22,119 nt of DNA. Origin: Clostridium lundense DSM 17049 (GTDB taxonomy: Bacteria; Bacillota; Clostridia; Clostridiales; Clostridiaceae). The number at the start of each line of letters is the position of its first letter. The first letter of the stretch is position 1. The notes under the pieces are model-generated. The model did no database searches, was not told the DNA's origin, and saw nothing but the letters and a program-made list of their open reading frames with translations. Position numbers and translations under genes: made by a program. The stretch covers positions 1 through 22,119 of the forward strand of contig NZ_JHVC01000037.1 in the NCBI RefSeq assembly GCF_000619945.1, given 5' to 3'. Of the stretch, positions 1-8,338 are shown one piece after another.

Positions 1-696
1 TACTTTAATTGAATCTGTTTGTGGTACTGCTGTTGCTGTTGTCCCCGGAATTGTTTCTGAATTTCCCTGGACTTTAAACTCTACCTCATCACTTAAATTA
101 GGCTTGTCCTTTAATGCTGCTTTTATTACAATGGTTCCTGATCCTAATACTATAAATTTATTAGAAATCTTTTCATCCATTCTTCCTAACTTTTCATCAT
201 TCATTGTAAAAGTTAAATTTTCCACAGGTACTGCTTGATTATTTTCATCCTTTACCTGAAGTTCAATTTGGTCTCCAACCTTTACTTTTGTAAAATCATT
301 TACTATTTTTATAGAAATTGTTCCTATACTATCACTTTGTATTTTGTTTACTATATCTTGAATATCTAATTTTCCATCAATTACATCTTTCTTTTCTTCA
401 TTTACTGATGGCTTTTCAATATCCTTTTTAACATTTTCAGAGGAATTTTTCTTTTTATCCTCCTTAATGACCTCTTTTTTCTCTTCAGTAGCTTTATTTT
501 CAACTTTTAAAGCTTTATCATCTTGTTTTGAGTTTTCAGTAGCTTTACTATCATTTTTTACTACTGAACTGTCTTCTTTAACAGCTTCTGCAAATACTGT
601 TTTCATTCCTACAATTCCACTATCTACACTAGTGAAAACCATAACAAATGTCATTAGCATGCTAATCATACTCTTATACTGCTTTTTGTTAAACAT
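1..696 (-). CDS. Secreted surface protein with Lys/Glu-rich linker and Ig-like domain, N-terminal part only
   Basis: The reading frame is open from the ATG at 696 to the window edge, giving the first 232 residues; the C-terminus lies outside. A strong AGGAGG lies just upstream of the ATG. Residues 1-37 form a signal peptide (basic MFNKKQYK, hydrophobic core, likely cleavage after VFAEA). Residues 38-110 are a charged Lys/Glu/Asp/Ser/Asn-rich low-complexity spacer of the type that crosses the cell wall. Residues about 122-210 resemble a bacterial Ig-like (Big) domain: alternating beta strands, VKVGDQIELQVKD, then a sentence-like GSGTIVIKAALKD strand. The start of another linker (Thr/Pro/Ala) follows. 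It is the last visible member of the riboswitch operon, 166 bases after the SLH protein with no terminator between them, so it is probably co-transcribed. The cargo domain is unseen; more DUF4430, barrel or SLH modules are possible but not shown. Confidence 0.85.
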   Translation of the reverse strand, partial: MFNKKQYKSMISMLMTFVMVFTSVDSGIVGMKTVFAEAVKEDSSVVKNDSKATENSKQDDKALKVENKATEEKKEVIKEDKKKNSSENVKKDIEKPSVNEEKKDVIDGKLDIQDIVNKIQSDSIGTISIKIVNDFTKVKVGDQIELQVKDENNQAVPVENLTFTMNDEKLGRMDEKISNKFIVLGSGTIVIKAALKDKPNLSDEVEFKVQGNSETIPGTTATAVPQTDSIKV

Positions 697-862
697 ACAC
701 TAACCTCCTATTAATTTTTAAAAACCACTATTTTAATTATTAAAGCAGTTTAGTTATCTCCTCCTCTTCTTCATATACTTTAATTTTGATATAATTAAAC
801 CGTATATATTTATATAATCAGCATTAATTAAGGGATAAATTTAATATATTTATCTTGCTAGT

Positions 863-2452
863 TTACTTCATTAAATTTTTAAATTTGCTAAAACTTACAG
901 CACACTGTGCTCTATTAATAGTTTCATTGGCGTTGAAGCTATCAAAAGTAAGCTTTTCAGCTTTTAAATTTTTATTTTTAAGTTTACTTCCATTAATTAA
1001 TGCTGATATAAACTCTTGTCCAGTGATTTCTTTATCATTATCACCTTTTTTATCTAAAGTAGAAATATCTTTAAATATTCCTTTTCCCATGCAAAGTTCT
1101 ATATAATTGTTATCATTATCTATTTCTAGTACGTCTGATTTCTTATTTTTTTCTACAAACTTCAGTTCATCTCCACTATATTTTTCATAAAAATCTGTTT
1201 GAAGCTTTAAAGCATTAACTAAATATCTTGCAAGTTCACCTTTTGTAACCTTTTTATTAGGTTTAAATGTTCCATCTTTATAAGTATCCATAATGTAGTC
1301 ATATACAACTTCTATAGATTCTTTGTAGCCATAGTCTCCTGCTTTAAAATCACTATATAATATCTTTTCTGCTTCTGGCCTATTAGCTTTGAAAAGTTTA
1401 TCATAAGTTGTTTCTTCATTATAAACGTCTGCCATACCATATAAACATTCATAAGTAGTTAAGCTATTATCATATACAGGAAGCATGTCCTTTTCATCTA
1501 ACACATGAGTAAATGCTCCATTAGGCAACTGATGTTTTAATAAGAAAGTTACAGGATTACATCCTTTTTTCTTTTCCCATTGTTTACTCATAGGATTTTC
1601 TCCATACATTAATATTGCCTGCATTGCCCAAACATCACTTTCAGGATTCTGTGTTCCCCATGATTCAAATCCTCCATTATCTAACTGATGTTTTCTTAAA
1701 AAGTCTAATGCCCTTTTTACTGGTGGATAATCTTTATCAGCTCCTAATATGCTGAAAGCCATAAGAACCGCTGCTGTCATATCTACATCTGATGCTGTCT
1801 TCAAGTAATCTTCTTTATCTTTAAAGTCCTTTACATCCCAAGTAAATCCTCCATCATGGTGCTGATTTTTTTCAAGCCACCTTATAGCTTTATCTCTATT
1901 AGGAATAGGTTCACCTGCACAATGAAGAGCCATAGCACCAAAGCATTGAGCATTTATAAGGTCATCTCCTACTGGTTTTTTTGTTCTTTTATCCTCTACA
2001 GAATCTGCAAAATGACCATTTTCAAGCATTGTTTCTTTTACAGCTCTAACTAGATTAACTCCTCCAAAATTACGAGGATCTTTTCTTGCTGCTGTTATGC
2101 CTATTATAGTTCTTTGATAATCTGTGTTTTTAGTTTTTGAAAGTCCATCTCCATTTTTTACTTGCTGTTCTCTCCAATAGGCTGCATTTTTTCCATTTAC
2201 AGTCCATACTGGACCACTTATATCCTCTCCAAAACCATAAAGTCCCAAAGCAGGCCAATCAAGTATACCTGCAAATTCTTGTGGTTTATAAGTATCATAA
2301 TAATACTGTATAGTCTTTTGCGAGGCCTGATAAACCTGCTTCTTGAGAGTTTTTCTTCTGTAAATATCACTATTTAGATACCCAAAACTTGCCAAAGTTA
2401 TAATAACAATAAGTATTGGTATTATAATCTTTAAATTCTTTTTAAATTTCAT
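863..2452 (-). CDS. Membrane-anchored prenyltransferase/squalene-cyclase-fold protein with C-terminal SLH repeats
   Basis: The 529-residue protein starts with a short basic stretch and one hydrophobic segment (about 9-25), an uncleaved anchor or signal peptide. Residues about 60-350 carry repeats typical of alpha/alpha-barrel prenyltransferase/squalene-oxidase families: NQHHDGGFTWD near 196, HQLDNGGFESWG near 255 and HQLPNGAFTHV near 307, each followed by an Ala-rich helix (DMTAAVLMAFSILG, DVWAMQAILMYG). No DCTAE-type squalene cyclase motif is seen, so it is likely a binding rather than an enzyme domain. Residues about 366-529 look like three SLH units; the best is DGTFKPNKKVTKGELARYLV, the others are degenerate. 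An in-frame ATG at 2473 overlaps the preceding stop codon, but the residues after it would be encoded by the ribosome binding site itself, so the ATG at 2452 is chosen. The barrel fold is shared with intrinsic factor and transcobalamin; a corrinoid-binding role is inferred from this and from the riboswitch. Confidence 0.85.
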   Translation of the reverse strand: MKFKKNLKIIIPILIVIITLASFGYLNSDIYRRKTLKKQVYQASQKTIQYYYDTYKPQEFAGILDWPALGLYGFGEDISGPVWTVNGKNAAYWREQQVKNGDGLSKTKNTDYQRTIIGITAARKDPRNFGGVNLVRAVKETMLENGHFADSVEDKRTKKPVGDDLINAQCFGAMALHCAGEPIPNRDKAIRWLEKNQHHDGGFTWDVKDFKDKEDYLKTASDVDMTAAVLMAFSILGADKDYPPVKRALDFLRKHQLDNGGFESWGTQNPESDVWAMQAILMYGENPMSKQWEKKKGCNPVTFLLKHQLPNGAFTHVLDEKDMLPVYDNSLTTYECLYGMADVYNEETTYDKLFKANRPEAEKILYSDFKAGDYGYKESIEVVYDYIMDTYKDGTFKPNKKVTKGELARYLVNALKLQTDFYEKYSGDELKFVEKNKKSDVLEIDNDNNYIELCMGKGIFKDISTLDKKGDNDKEITGQEFISALINGSKLKNKNLKAEKLTFDSFNANETINRAQCAVSFSKFKNLMK

Positions 2453-2462
2453 TATTATTTTT

Positions 2463-2468
2463 CCTCCT
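2463..2468 (-). promoter_or_regulatory. Ribosome binding site deciding the start of the barrel/SLH gene
   Basis: AGGAGG on the minus strand, 10 bases before the ATG at 2452. The in-frame ATG at 2473 lies upstream of this site and so cannot use it, which favours the shorter protein. Confidence 0.8.
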
Positions 2469-2472
2469 CTCA

Positions 2473-4995
2473 TTAATTAATCCTTAATAATATATCTATT
2501 AAAAATAATAAGAATACTATTGGTAATAATACAAAATCTAAACTTATATAGGATATATTTTTATTATCTATGCTCTGATTAAATATATTTTCATCTCCAT
2601 TTAAATACTTACCATTAAACTCCATAAGTACTTCATCTAGTCCATTATATTTTTCATTTTTGATGCTATATTCAGGAGAATAATCTAAATGTATATTTTT
2701 CATAGTTTTATCTATAATTTTATCTCCCTGCTTTAAAGTAACTAAAAAACTATATTTACCAGTTTCATTTAATAAAAATTCCCCTCTATATTGTCCTTCA
2801 CCTATATTATTTACATTTACATTTTCTTCTACATTATCTGGACATGCAACTACGGCTTCTATGGCTCCATCTTTAATATTTTTATTGCTCTTTACTAAAA
2901 TTTCTACATTTCCACCATTTCTCTTAAGTTGTAGGTTTATTTCTTTTCCATCTTTATCTTTTAACAAATAATTTATTGAAGAAGACCAATATTTAGTGAA
3001 TCCATTCCAAGAAATCCACTCATCACTCCATTTTCCATTAATATCCGATGTCCATGCTGCTACCTTTCCAAGTCCATAATTCCAGTGAGCAAATATAGGA
3101 TCTCCTTTGTCACTTTGTAAAACTAAATTGGCTTCCTTTTTTATTCCTGTACCCATATATCCGTTAAGCTTTGGTAACGCCATATGTTCTTTATTAAACA
3201 CATTATCTAGTTGCTTTGGTGTAAAACTTTCATTATTTATATATTTTTTTTGTGAAATATATGTTTCCTTAGATAAAATTTGAGGTACACTTAAATAATC
3301 CTTTGAAACATATTTTCTTCCTCCAGAAGAATCCGCAATATGAGCTAATACTTCTTTATCACAATCATTTCCAACAGCTACTGTGGAAGCTGTAATCTTA
3401 TTTTTTTTCATTTCATTTATATATTTATCAAAGCCACTTTTTTCCGCTTGTCCATCTGTTAAAAAAATCATATGCTTAACTTTTGTGGAAGCATTCTCTA
3501 AAGTTTTCATGCTTTCTATTAAACCTGGAATAATAAGAGTACCACCTTTTGATTTTAATTTTCCTACATCTTCTACTATTTTTTTCTTATCATTAACTTT
3601 TTGAAAAGGTACTACCCATTCTACAGTATCTGAAAATGCTACTACTCCCACATAATCTTCATTTTCTAAAGCATTTATTGCTTCTATAGCTGCTTGCTTT
3701 GCCAATTCTATTTTTTTAACTCCTGCACTTTCATCATTCATACTTCCTGAGCAATCTACTAAAAGAATTAAACCTGTATTGGCTTGTTTTCTATTGTTTT
3801 TCATTTTACAGGATACTGGAAGTATTTTTTCTAATGTAGTTTTTTCATATCCTCCTAAAGCAAAGGAATTTTCTCCTCCAATAACTAGTAACCCTACTCC
3901 AAATTTTTCTACTGCTTTTTCTAAAGTTTCATCAAATTTTTGTGGTAAACTTTTATAATCTGTGTTTATCAAGATTATTTCGCTAAAATCACATAAAAAA
4001 TTTATGTCATTAGGTACTTCCTTTGAAATATAGTTAGTTCTTTTTATATTTAAATTATCCATAACTCTATTCATATTTTCTGCATCTTTAACATTTTCAC
4101 TTATTAAAAGTACCTTATGATCTTTTCTAATATTTTTATAAACAGTAAAAACATTATTAAATAAATTTCTATCCTTCGAAAAACTTATTTCACTCTTTAA
4201 TACAATTTCATTTTCATTTATTATAGGAATAGTAAACTGAAATTCATTATTTCCTTCTTTTACACTAACTTTTTTTGTTAACACCTTTTTATTATTAAGA
4301 TATAAATATATATCTCCCTTATCTTCATAGGTACTATCTATTTTTATTTTTACAGGTATATTCCCATTTTCATAAATATTTTCAGGAATAATAATGTCTG
4401 TTATTTGTACATCATTTTCTACTTCATTTTTAACTTCTTTTAATACTAAATTTATATTTTCTTTTTTGATTTTTTCTTTAATATTATGTATATCACCGCA
4501 ATTTTCTTTTTTATCAGTGATAATTACTAATCTTCTATTATTATTTTTAGGAAAATATGAAATTGCAAAATCCATAGCTTTTTCTAAATTAGTAAAGTTC
4601 TTATTTATTTTGGAGGATAACTGTATATTTTTATTTTCATAGGTTAAGGGATACTCTATAGCTGGTTCTTTTCCAAATCCTATTACAGCTATTTTGTCCT
4701 TTTTATTCTTTTTACTAATCTGATAATTTAAATAGTTTTCTATGTCTTTTTTATACTTTTCCGTACTTAAAGATTCATCTACTATAAATATGGTTGATGT
4801 ATCCACATTTTTTAATCTTACATTAAAGTTACTTATGGACAAAAATAGTAATATTATTATTAATGTTCTCACTATAATCCAAAACATTAATTTTTTATTA
4901 TCCCAGGAATTTCTCACCTTATAAGCTTCATATATAAAATAAATAATTATTAAAGAAAATATAATTATCATTTTTATATCAAAATTAATACTCAT
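2473..4995 (-). CDS. Large membrane protein with two von Willebrand A domains and a glutamine-amidotransferase-like domain
   Basis: 840 residues. Two N-terminal membrane helices (about 9-24 and 36-54) are followed by a first VWA-like domain with an intact MIDAS loop, D73-x-S75-x-S77 (DESLS). A beta-rich region follows, then a class I glutamine-amidotransferase-like fold at about 303-396 (LLVIGGENSFALGGY, no evident catalytic Cys-His pair). The second, fully canonical VWA domain (407-575) has D414-x-S416-x-S418, Thr486 and the T513-D514-G515 loop. A beta domain (about 690-790) and a C-terminal membrane helix complete it. This order matches large clostridial VWA/GATase-like membrane proteins found beside MoxR genes. 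The start codon lies 11 bases inside the preceding VWA gene, with AGGTG upstream, so translation is coupled. Such proteins probably bind divalent metal and a partner protein outside the cell and are thought to work with the MoxR ATPase; the exact role is unknown. Confidence 0.9.
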   Translation of the reverse strand: MSINFDIKMIIIFSLIIIYFIYEAYKVRNSWDNKKLMFWIIVRTLIIILLFLSISNFNVRLKNVDTSTIFIVDESLSTEKYKKDIENYLNYQISKKNKKDKIAVIGFGKEPAIEYPLTYENKNIQLSSKINKNFTNLEKAMDFAISYFPKNNNRRLVIITDKKENCGDIHNIKEKIKKENINLVLKEVKNEVENDVQITDIIIPENIYENGNIPVKIKIDSTYEDKGDIYLYLNNKKVLTKKVSVKEGNNEFQFTIPIINENEIVLKSEISFSKDRNLFNNVFTVYKNIRKDHKVLLISENVKDAENMNRVMDNLNIKRTNYISKEVPNDINFLCDFSEIILINTDYKSLPQKFDETLEKAVEKFGVGLLVIGGENSFALGGYEKTTLEKILPVSCKMKNNRKQANTGLILLVDCSGSMNDESAGVKKIELAKQAAIEAINALENEDYVGVVAFSDTVEWVVPFQKVNDKKKIVEDVGKLKSKGGTLIIPGLIESMKTLENASTKVKHMIFLTDGQAEKSGFDKYINEMKKNKITASTVAVGNDCDKEVLAHIADSSGGRKYVSKDYLSVPQILSKETYISQKKYINNESFTPKQLDNVFNKEHMALPKLNGYMGTGIKKEANLVLQSDKGDPIFAHWNYGLGKVAAWTSDINGKWSDEWISWNGFTKYWSSSINYLLKDKDGKEINLQLKRNGGNVEILVKSNKNIKDGAIEAVVACPDNVEENVNVNNIGEGQYRGEFLLNETGKYSFLVTLKQGDKIIDKTMKNIHLDYSPEYSIKNEKYNGLDEVLMEFNGKYLNGDENIFNQSIDNKNISYISLDFVLLPIVFLLFLIDILLRIN

Positions 4996-6508
4996 TTTTA
5001 AACACCTGCCATTCTACTATCAATATAATGAGTATTATTATTACAAAGACATTTTTCAAATTTAAATTCATTAAATTATTAGAAAATGTTTTTGCAGTAT
5101 TTAAATCCTGTTGATTGTTTATTACATAGTCTTTATACTCATAATTTTTCTTATCTTTAAATAATAAATTATCTAAAACATTATCCACTAATACAGGAAA
5201 TGCAGGTGTTAATACCATGTCACATTTAGTCCAATCTAGTGATGAGTACAATTTATTATTTTTATCACTACACATAACCAGTTTATTGTTTATTTTCATT
5301 ATTTCTCTTAACTTCTCATCTTTATTTACTATTTCATTTCCTTGTCCATAACTTTTAATTTCATTTATTCCCCCAACCATTCTACTGTCCTTAATGCTTA
5401 TTTCTCCTTTAACCACATTCTTACCTAGCATATTTTTAGGAGATTCTACCCACCATACATTACATTTTTCTGGAACATCATTTATATCCTTTTTACATAT
5501 TATGTACAGATCAAATTTATCTTTATTAAAATCTAAGTTTTCTTTCTTTGAAAATTCCACATAAGGCAATATACTTATAGCTCTTTCTATAAAATAATTT
5601 TCTCCTAGCATTACCACCTTTTTCTTGCTAGATTCATCAATAGAAATTGAATAATAATTATTTTCATAAATCATGTCTTTATTATCTATGTAGAAATTCA
5701 ATGCCTTTATGTTTTTTAACACATAATGAAAAGATACCTTTTTTTCTTCTCCTACATTTAAAGTACAGTTGTTAGCACCTAAGATATTTCCTTTATCATC
5801 TTTTAAAGTTAAATTTACTTCTTTCTTTTGTTCTCCATAATTTTTCACAATACAATAACACTTATGTGAATCTTTATAATAATTTCCGTATATTATACCT
5901 ATATCATTTAATTTACTTCCTATTTTTATTATTTTATTTCCAGTAAATACTTCTTTATTTGTAAATATTACAACATTTTTCTTGAAAGAATTTATTATTT
6001 TACTTCCTTTTTCCACATCTAAAGGCTCCTTTACAGGCTTTACTTTAGATAATTCCTTTATTATTTCATTTTTATTTACATTTTCTTTTATAACTTCTGA
6101 ATAATCCTTCATAAGAATTAGGTTATACCTATAATTTTTAGGTAAACTATCTGTAAACTTTTTTACCTCTTCTTTAAGTACATCCATATGTGTTTTGCCA
6201 TTTTCCATGGCATTCATAGACATAGAACAATCAATGGCTAATGTATATAAATTATTCTTATTTTTTAATATTAGATTAGGCTCAGCAAAAGCTAAAATAA
6301 TAAATACACCTATTAAAAGATGTAAAAATAATAGTATATATTTGTTTATCCTTTTCTTACTAACTTTATTAATTTCCCCAAAAACTTTATCCCATAATTT
6401 TATACTAGGCACTTGTACTTCTTTTAATTTACGATTTTTTAAATGAATCAAAACTATAATGGCTAATGCTAGTAGTCCTAGTAATCTAAGAGGTTTTAAA
6501 AACGTCAT
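4985..6508 (-). CDS. BatA-like VWA-domain membrane protein
   Basis: 507 residues. The N-terminus has the BatA pattern: LKPLRLLGLLALAIIVLIHL, then a short basic loop with VQVPSIKLWDKV and a second membrane helix (about 57-74). A VWA domain follows with MIDAS motif D93-x-S95-x-S97 (DCSMSMN). The middle (about 205-290) is beta-rich, and a last hydrophobic helix (about 485-502) precedes a short cytoplasmic tail. In known families such proteins sit next to MoxR ATPases and DUF58 proteins. The ATG at 6508 follows the DUF58 stop at 6510 almost directly, with a GAGGTGG site ahead of it. The domain later than residue 300 (WWVESPKNMLGKNVV region) resembles the GATase-like part of its neighbours only weakly. 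Family assignment is firm; substrate is unknown. Confidence 0.88.
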   Translation of the reverse strand: MTFLKPLRLLGLLALAIIVLIHLKNRKLKEVQVPSIKLWDKVFGEINKVSKKRINKYILLFLHLLIGVFIILAFAEPNLILKNKNNLYTLAIDCSMSMNAMENGKTHMDVLKEEVKKFTDSLPKNYRYNLILMKDYSEVIKENVNKNEIIKELSKVKPVKEPLDVEKGSKIINSFKKNVVIFTNKEVFTGNKIIKIGSKLNDIGIIYGNYYKDSHKCYCIVKNYGEQKKEVNLTLKDDKGNILGANNCTLNVGEEKKVSFHYVLKNIKALNFYIDNKDMIYENNYYSISIDESSKKKVVMLGENYFIERAISILPYVEFSKKENLDFNKDKFDLYIICKKDINDVPEKCNVWWVESPKNMLGKNVVKGEISIKDSRMVGGINEIKSYGQGNEIVNKDEKLREIMKINNKLVMCSDKNNKLYSSLDWTKCDMVLTPAFPVLVDNVLDNLLFKDKKNYEYKDYVINNQQDLNTAKTFSNNLMNLNLKNVFVIIILIILIVEWQVFKNEY

Positions 6509-6509
6509 A

Positions 6510-7349
6510 TTATTCCACCTCTATTGCCTTTAATATAATCTGAACAGGAGAATTATATTTAGGAGCAAATATATAATTTATGTTTCTTTTTTCACATTCT
6601 TCTTTACAATTTAAAGTGAACTCTTTAACTTTTTGCTTATATAATTCTATGTCTTTCTTTCCTACGTTAGCTATCTTGATTTCTCCTGTTTCACTATCAA
6701 TAAATTTAATTTTCCCATTGTATTTAGGATTCATTTCTTCTTCACACATTATATGTATCAAAACTACTTTTTCATATTTTCCTACACTTTTTTGTAAGAA
6801 TTCATTAATATCATTGCTTAATAAATCTGTTATTATAAAAATTATTCCTTTTGAACTACTAATTGAAGAAATTACTTCTTTTAAATTTGTTTTCCCTGAA
6901 GGATTTATTTTTTCTATTTTATTTAATACCTCATAAAATAATTTTTTACTATTTAGATTATTTAAATTTAATTCAATTGAGTCATTAAAGGAATATACAT
7001 TTAATTTATTTAATTCTTTTAATGCTATATAACTAATTCCTAAAGCACACATTTTAGCCATAGTCCATTTATCAGGTTGTCCAAAACCCATAGACTTACT
7101 ATTATCTACCAGTACAGTAACACTAATTTGTTTTTGCTCTGTAAATAATTTTGTATATATTTTTTCTGTTCTACTAAATGCTTTCCAATCAATATTTCTT
7201 ATATTATCTCCTTTGTAATATGGTCTTACCCCATAAAAGTCGTAGGAGCTTCCAAGTCTATAGCTTTTATAATTACCTGTTAAACTTCCTGATATTCTTC
7301 TTCTTATGTTAATGGAAGCCTGTTCAAGCTCTGCTAAAAACTTATCCAT
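6510..7349 (-). CDS. DUF58 family protein (VWA-like, MoxR partner)
   Basis: 279 residues, close to the usual DUF58 length. The family signature is clear: YDFYGVRPYYKGDNIRNIDW followed by KAFSRT at about 36-61. A VWA-like core follows, with MIDAS-like D82-x-S84-x-S86 (DNSKSMGFG). There is no membrane helix, so it is expected to be cytoplasmic. The ATG directly abuts the TAA of the MoxR gene, with an AAGGTG site inside that gene's end, indicating translational coupling. DUF58 proteins are almost always encoded beside MoxR ATPases and are taken to be their partners; biochemical function is not established. The DUF58 call is confident and the role here is inferred only from operon position. Confidence 0.92.
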   Translation of the reverse strand: MDKFLAELEQASINIRRRISGSLTGNYKSYRLGSSYDFYGVRPYYKGDNIRNIDWKAFSRTEKIYTKLFTEQKQISVTVLVDNSKSMGFGQPDKWTMAKMCALGISYIALKELNKLNVYSFNDSIELNLNNLNSKKLFYEVLNKIEKINPSGKTNLKEVISSISSSKGIIFIITDLLSNDINEFLQKSVGKYEKVVLIHIMCEEEMNPKYNGKIKFIDSETGEIKIANVGKKDIELYKQKVKEFTLNCKEECEKRNINYIFAPKYNSPVQIILKAIEVE

Positions 7350-8324
7350 TTAATTCACCTTACTTAATATATCTTTAACTATGTCATCTTCGCTTACTTT
7401 ATCTGATAAAGCATTGAAATTTAAAATAATTCTATGTCTTAAGCAAGGGTACGCCATTTCTTTTATATCTTCGAAAGCCACATTATACCTTCCTTCAATT
7501 AAAGATCTAACTTTAGCAGATAGTATAATTGATTGAATTGCTCTTAAGCTTGCTCCGCATTTTACATAATCTTTAACCATTTTTATATCGGTTTTTTCAC
7601 TATATGTACTTGTTACTATATTTATAGCTAATTTTTTTACTGATTCACCTATTAATACTTTTCTAGACATTTCTCTCATTTTCATTATTTTATTTCCGTC
7701 TAAAATTTTATTAGTATTATTATTTAATTTATAATCTCCTGTAGTCAAATCTACTATAGAAGATATAGCATCAAACTCTGGTAATTTTATATTTACTTTT
7801 AGCATAAATCTATCTAATTGTGCTTCTGGAAGGGGATATGTTCCCTCTGTTTCCAATGGATTTTGTGTAGCAAGTACAAAAAAGGGTTCTTGTAAATCAT
7901 AGGTAGTGCTACCTACAGTCACCCTTCTTTCTTCCATAGCCTCAAGTAATGCACTTTGAGTTTTAGGAGTAGCTCTATTTATTTCATCTGCAAGTACTAT
8001 GGAACTGAATATAGGACCTTTTTTGAATACAAAATCTATATTTCCATCTTTTTTAGTTACTATTTCAGTACCTATAATATCTGATGGCATAAGATCTGGA
8101 GTAAACTGTATTCTAGAAAATTCCAAATCTAAAACTTTACCTATAGTTTTTACTAATTGGGTTTTCCCAAGACCAGGCATACCTTCTAAAAGCACATTCC
8201 CTCCTGCAATTATTCCAATTAGTACATTTCTTATAACCTCATCTTGTCCTATAATTGCTTTTTTTATCTCATTTTCTACTTCTTCATAATTTTGACTAAA
8301 ATTTTTTATATAAAGTTCTTCCAC
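7350..8324 (-). CDS. MoxR-family AAA+ ATPase
   Basis: 324 residues from the GTG at 8324. Motifs are complete: Walker A GMPGLGKT (48-55), Walker B LADEINRA with D113-E114, sensor 1 Asn155 in LATQNPLETEGTYPLPEAQL, and arginine finger R172 in LDRFM. The sensor 2/lid helices (about 245-310) end in HRIILNF. MoxR ATPases act as chaperone-like remodelers that help VWA partners assemble or load metals or cofactors into client proteins. Here the gene sits directly before DUF58 and two VWA proteins, the classic arrangement. An in-frame TTG at 8330 is only two bases from the AGGAGG and is unlikely; the GTG is eight bases away. The ATPase is confidently assigned; its client is unknown but probably a surface protein of this operon. 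Confidence 0.93.
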   Translation of the reverse strand: MEELYIKNFSQNYEEVENEIKKAIIGQDEVIRNVLIGIIAGGNVLLEGMPGLGKTQLVKTIGKVLDLEFSRIQFTPDLMPSDIIGTEIVTKKDGNIDFVFKKGPIFSSIVLADEINRATPKTQSALLEAMEERRVTVGSTTYDLQEPFFVLATQNPLETEGTYPLPEAQLDRFMLKVNIKLPEFDAISSIVDLTTGDYKLNNNTNKILDGNKIMKMREMSRKVLIGESVKKLAINIVTSTYSEKTDIKMVKDYVKCGASLRAIQSIILSAKVRSLIEGRYNVAFEDIKEMAYPCLRHRIILNFNALSDKVSEDDIVKDILSKVN

Positions 8325-8332
8325 AATCAATT

Positions 8333-8338
8333 CCTCCT
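8333..8338 (-). promoter_or_regulatory. Ribosome binding site deciding a GTG start for the MoxR gene
   Basis: AGGAGG on the minus strand overlapping the stop codon of the upstream gene. Spacing is eight bases to the GTG at 8324 and only two to the in-frame TTG at 8330. Confidence 0.75.

Noticed and set aside
759..774. Strong purine-rich Shine-Dalgarno-like run on the minus strand (GAAGAAGAGGAGGAGA)
   Set aside because: No start codon with a sustained ORF follows; the next gene has its own AGGAGG at its start.
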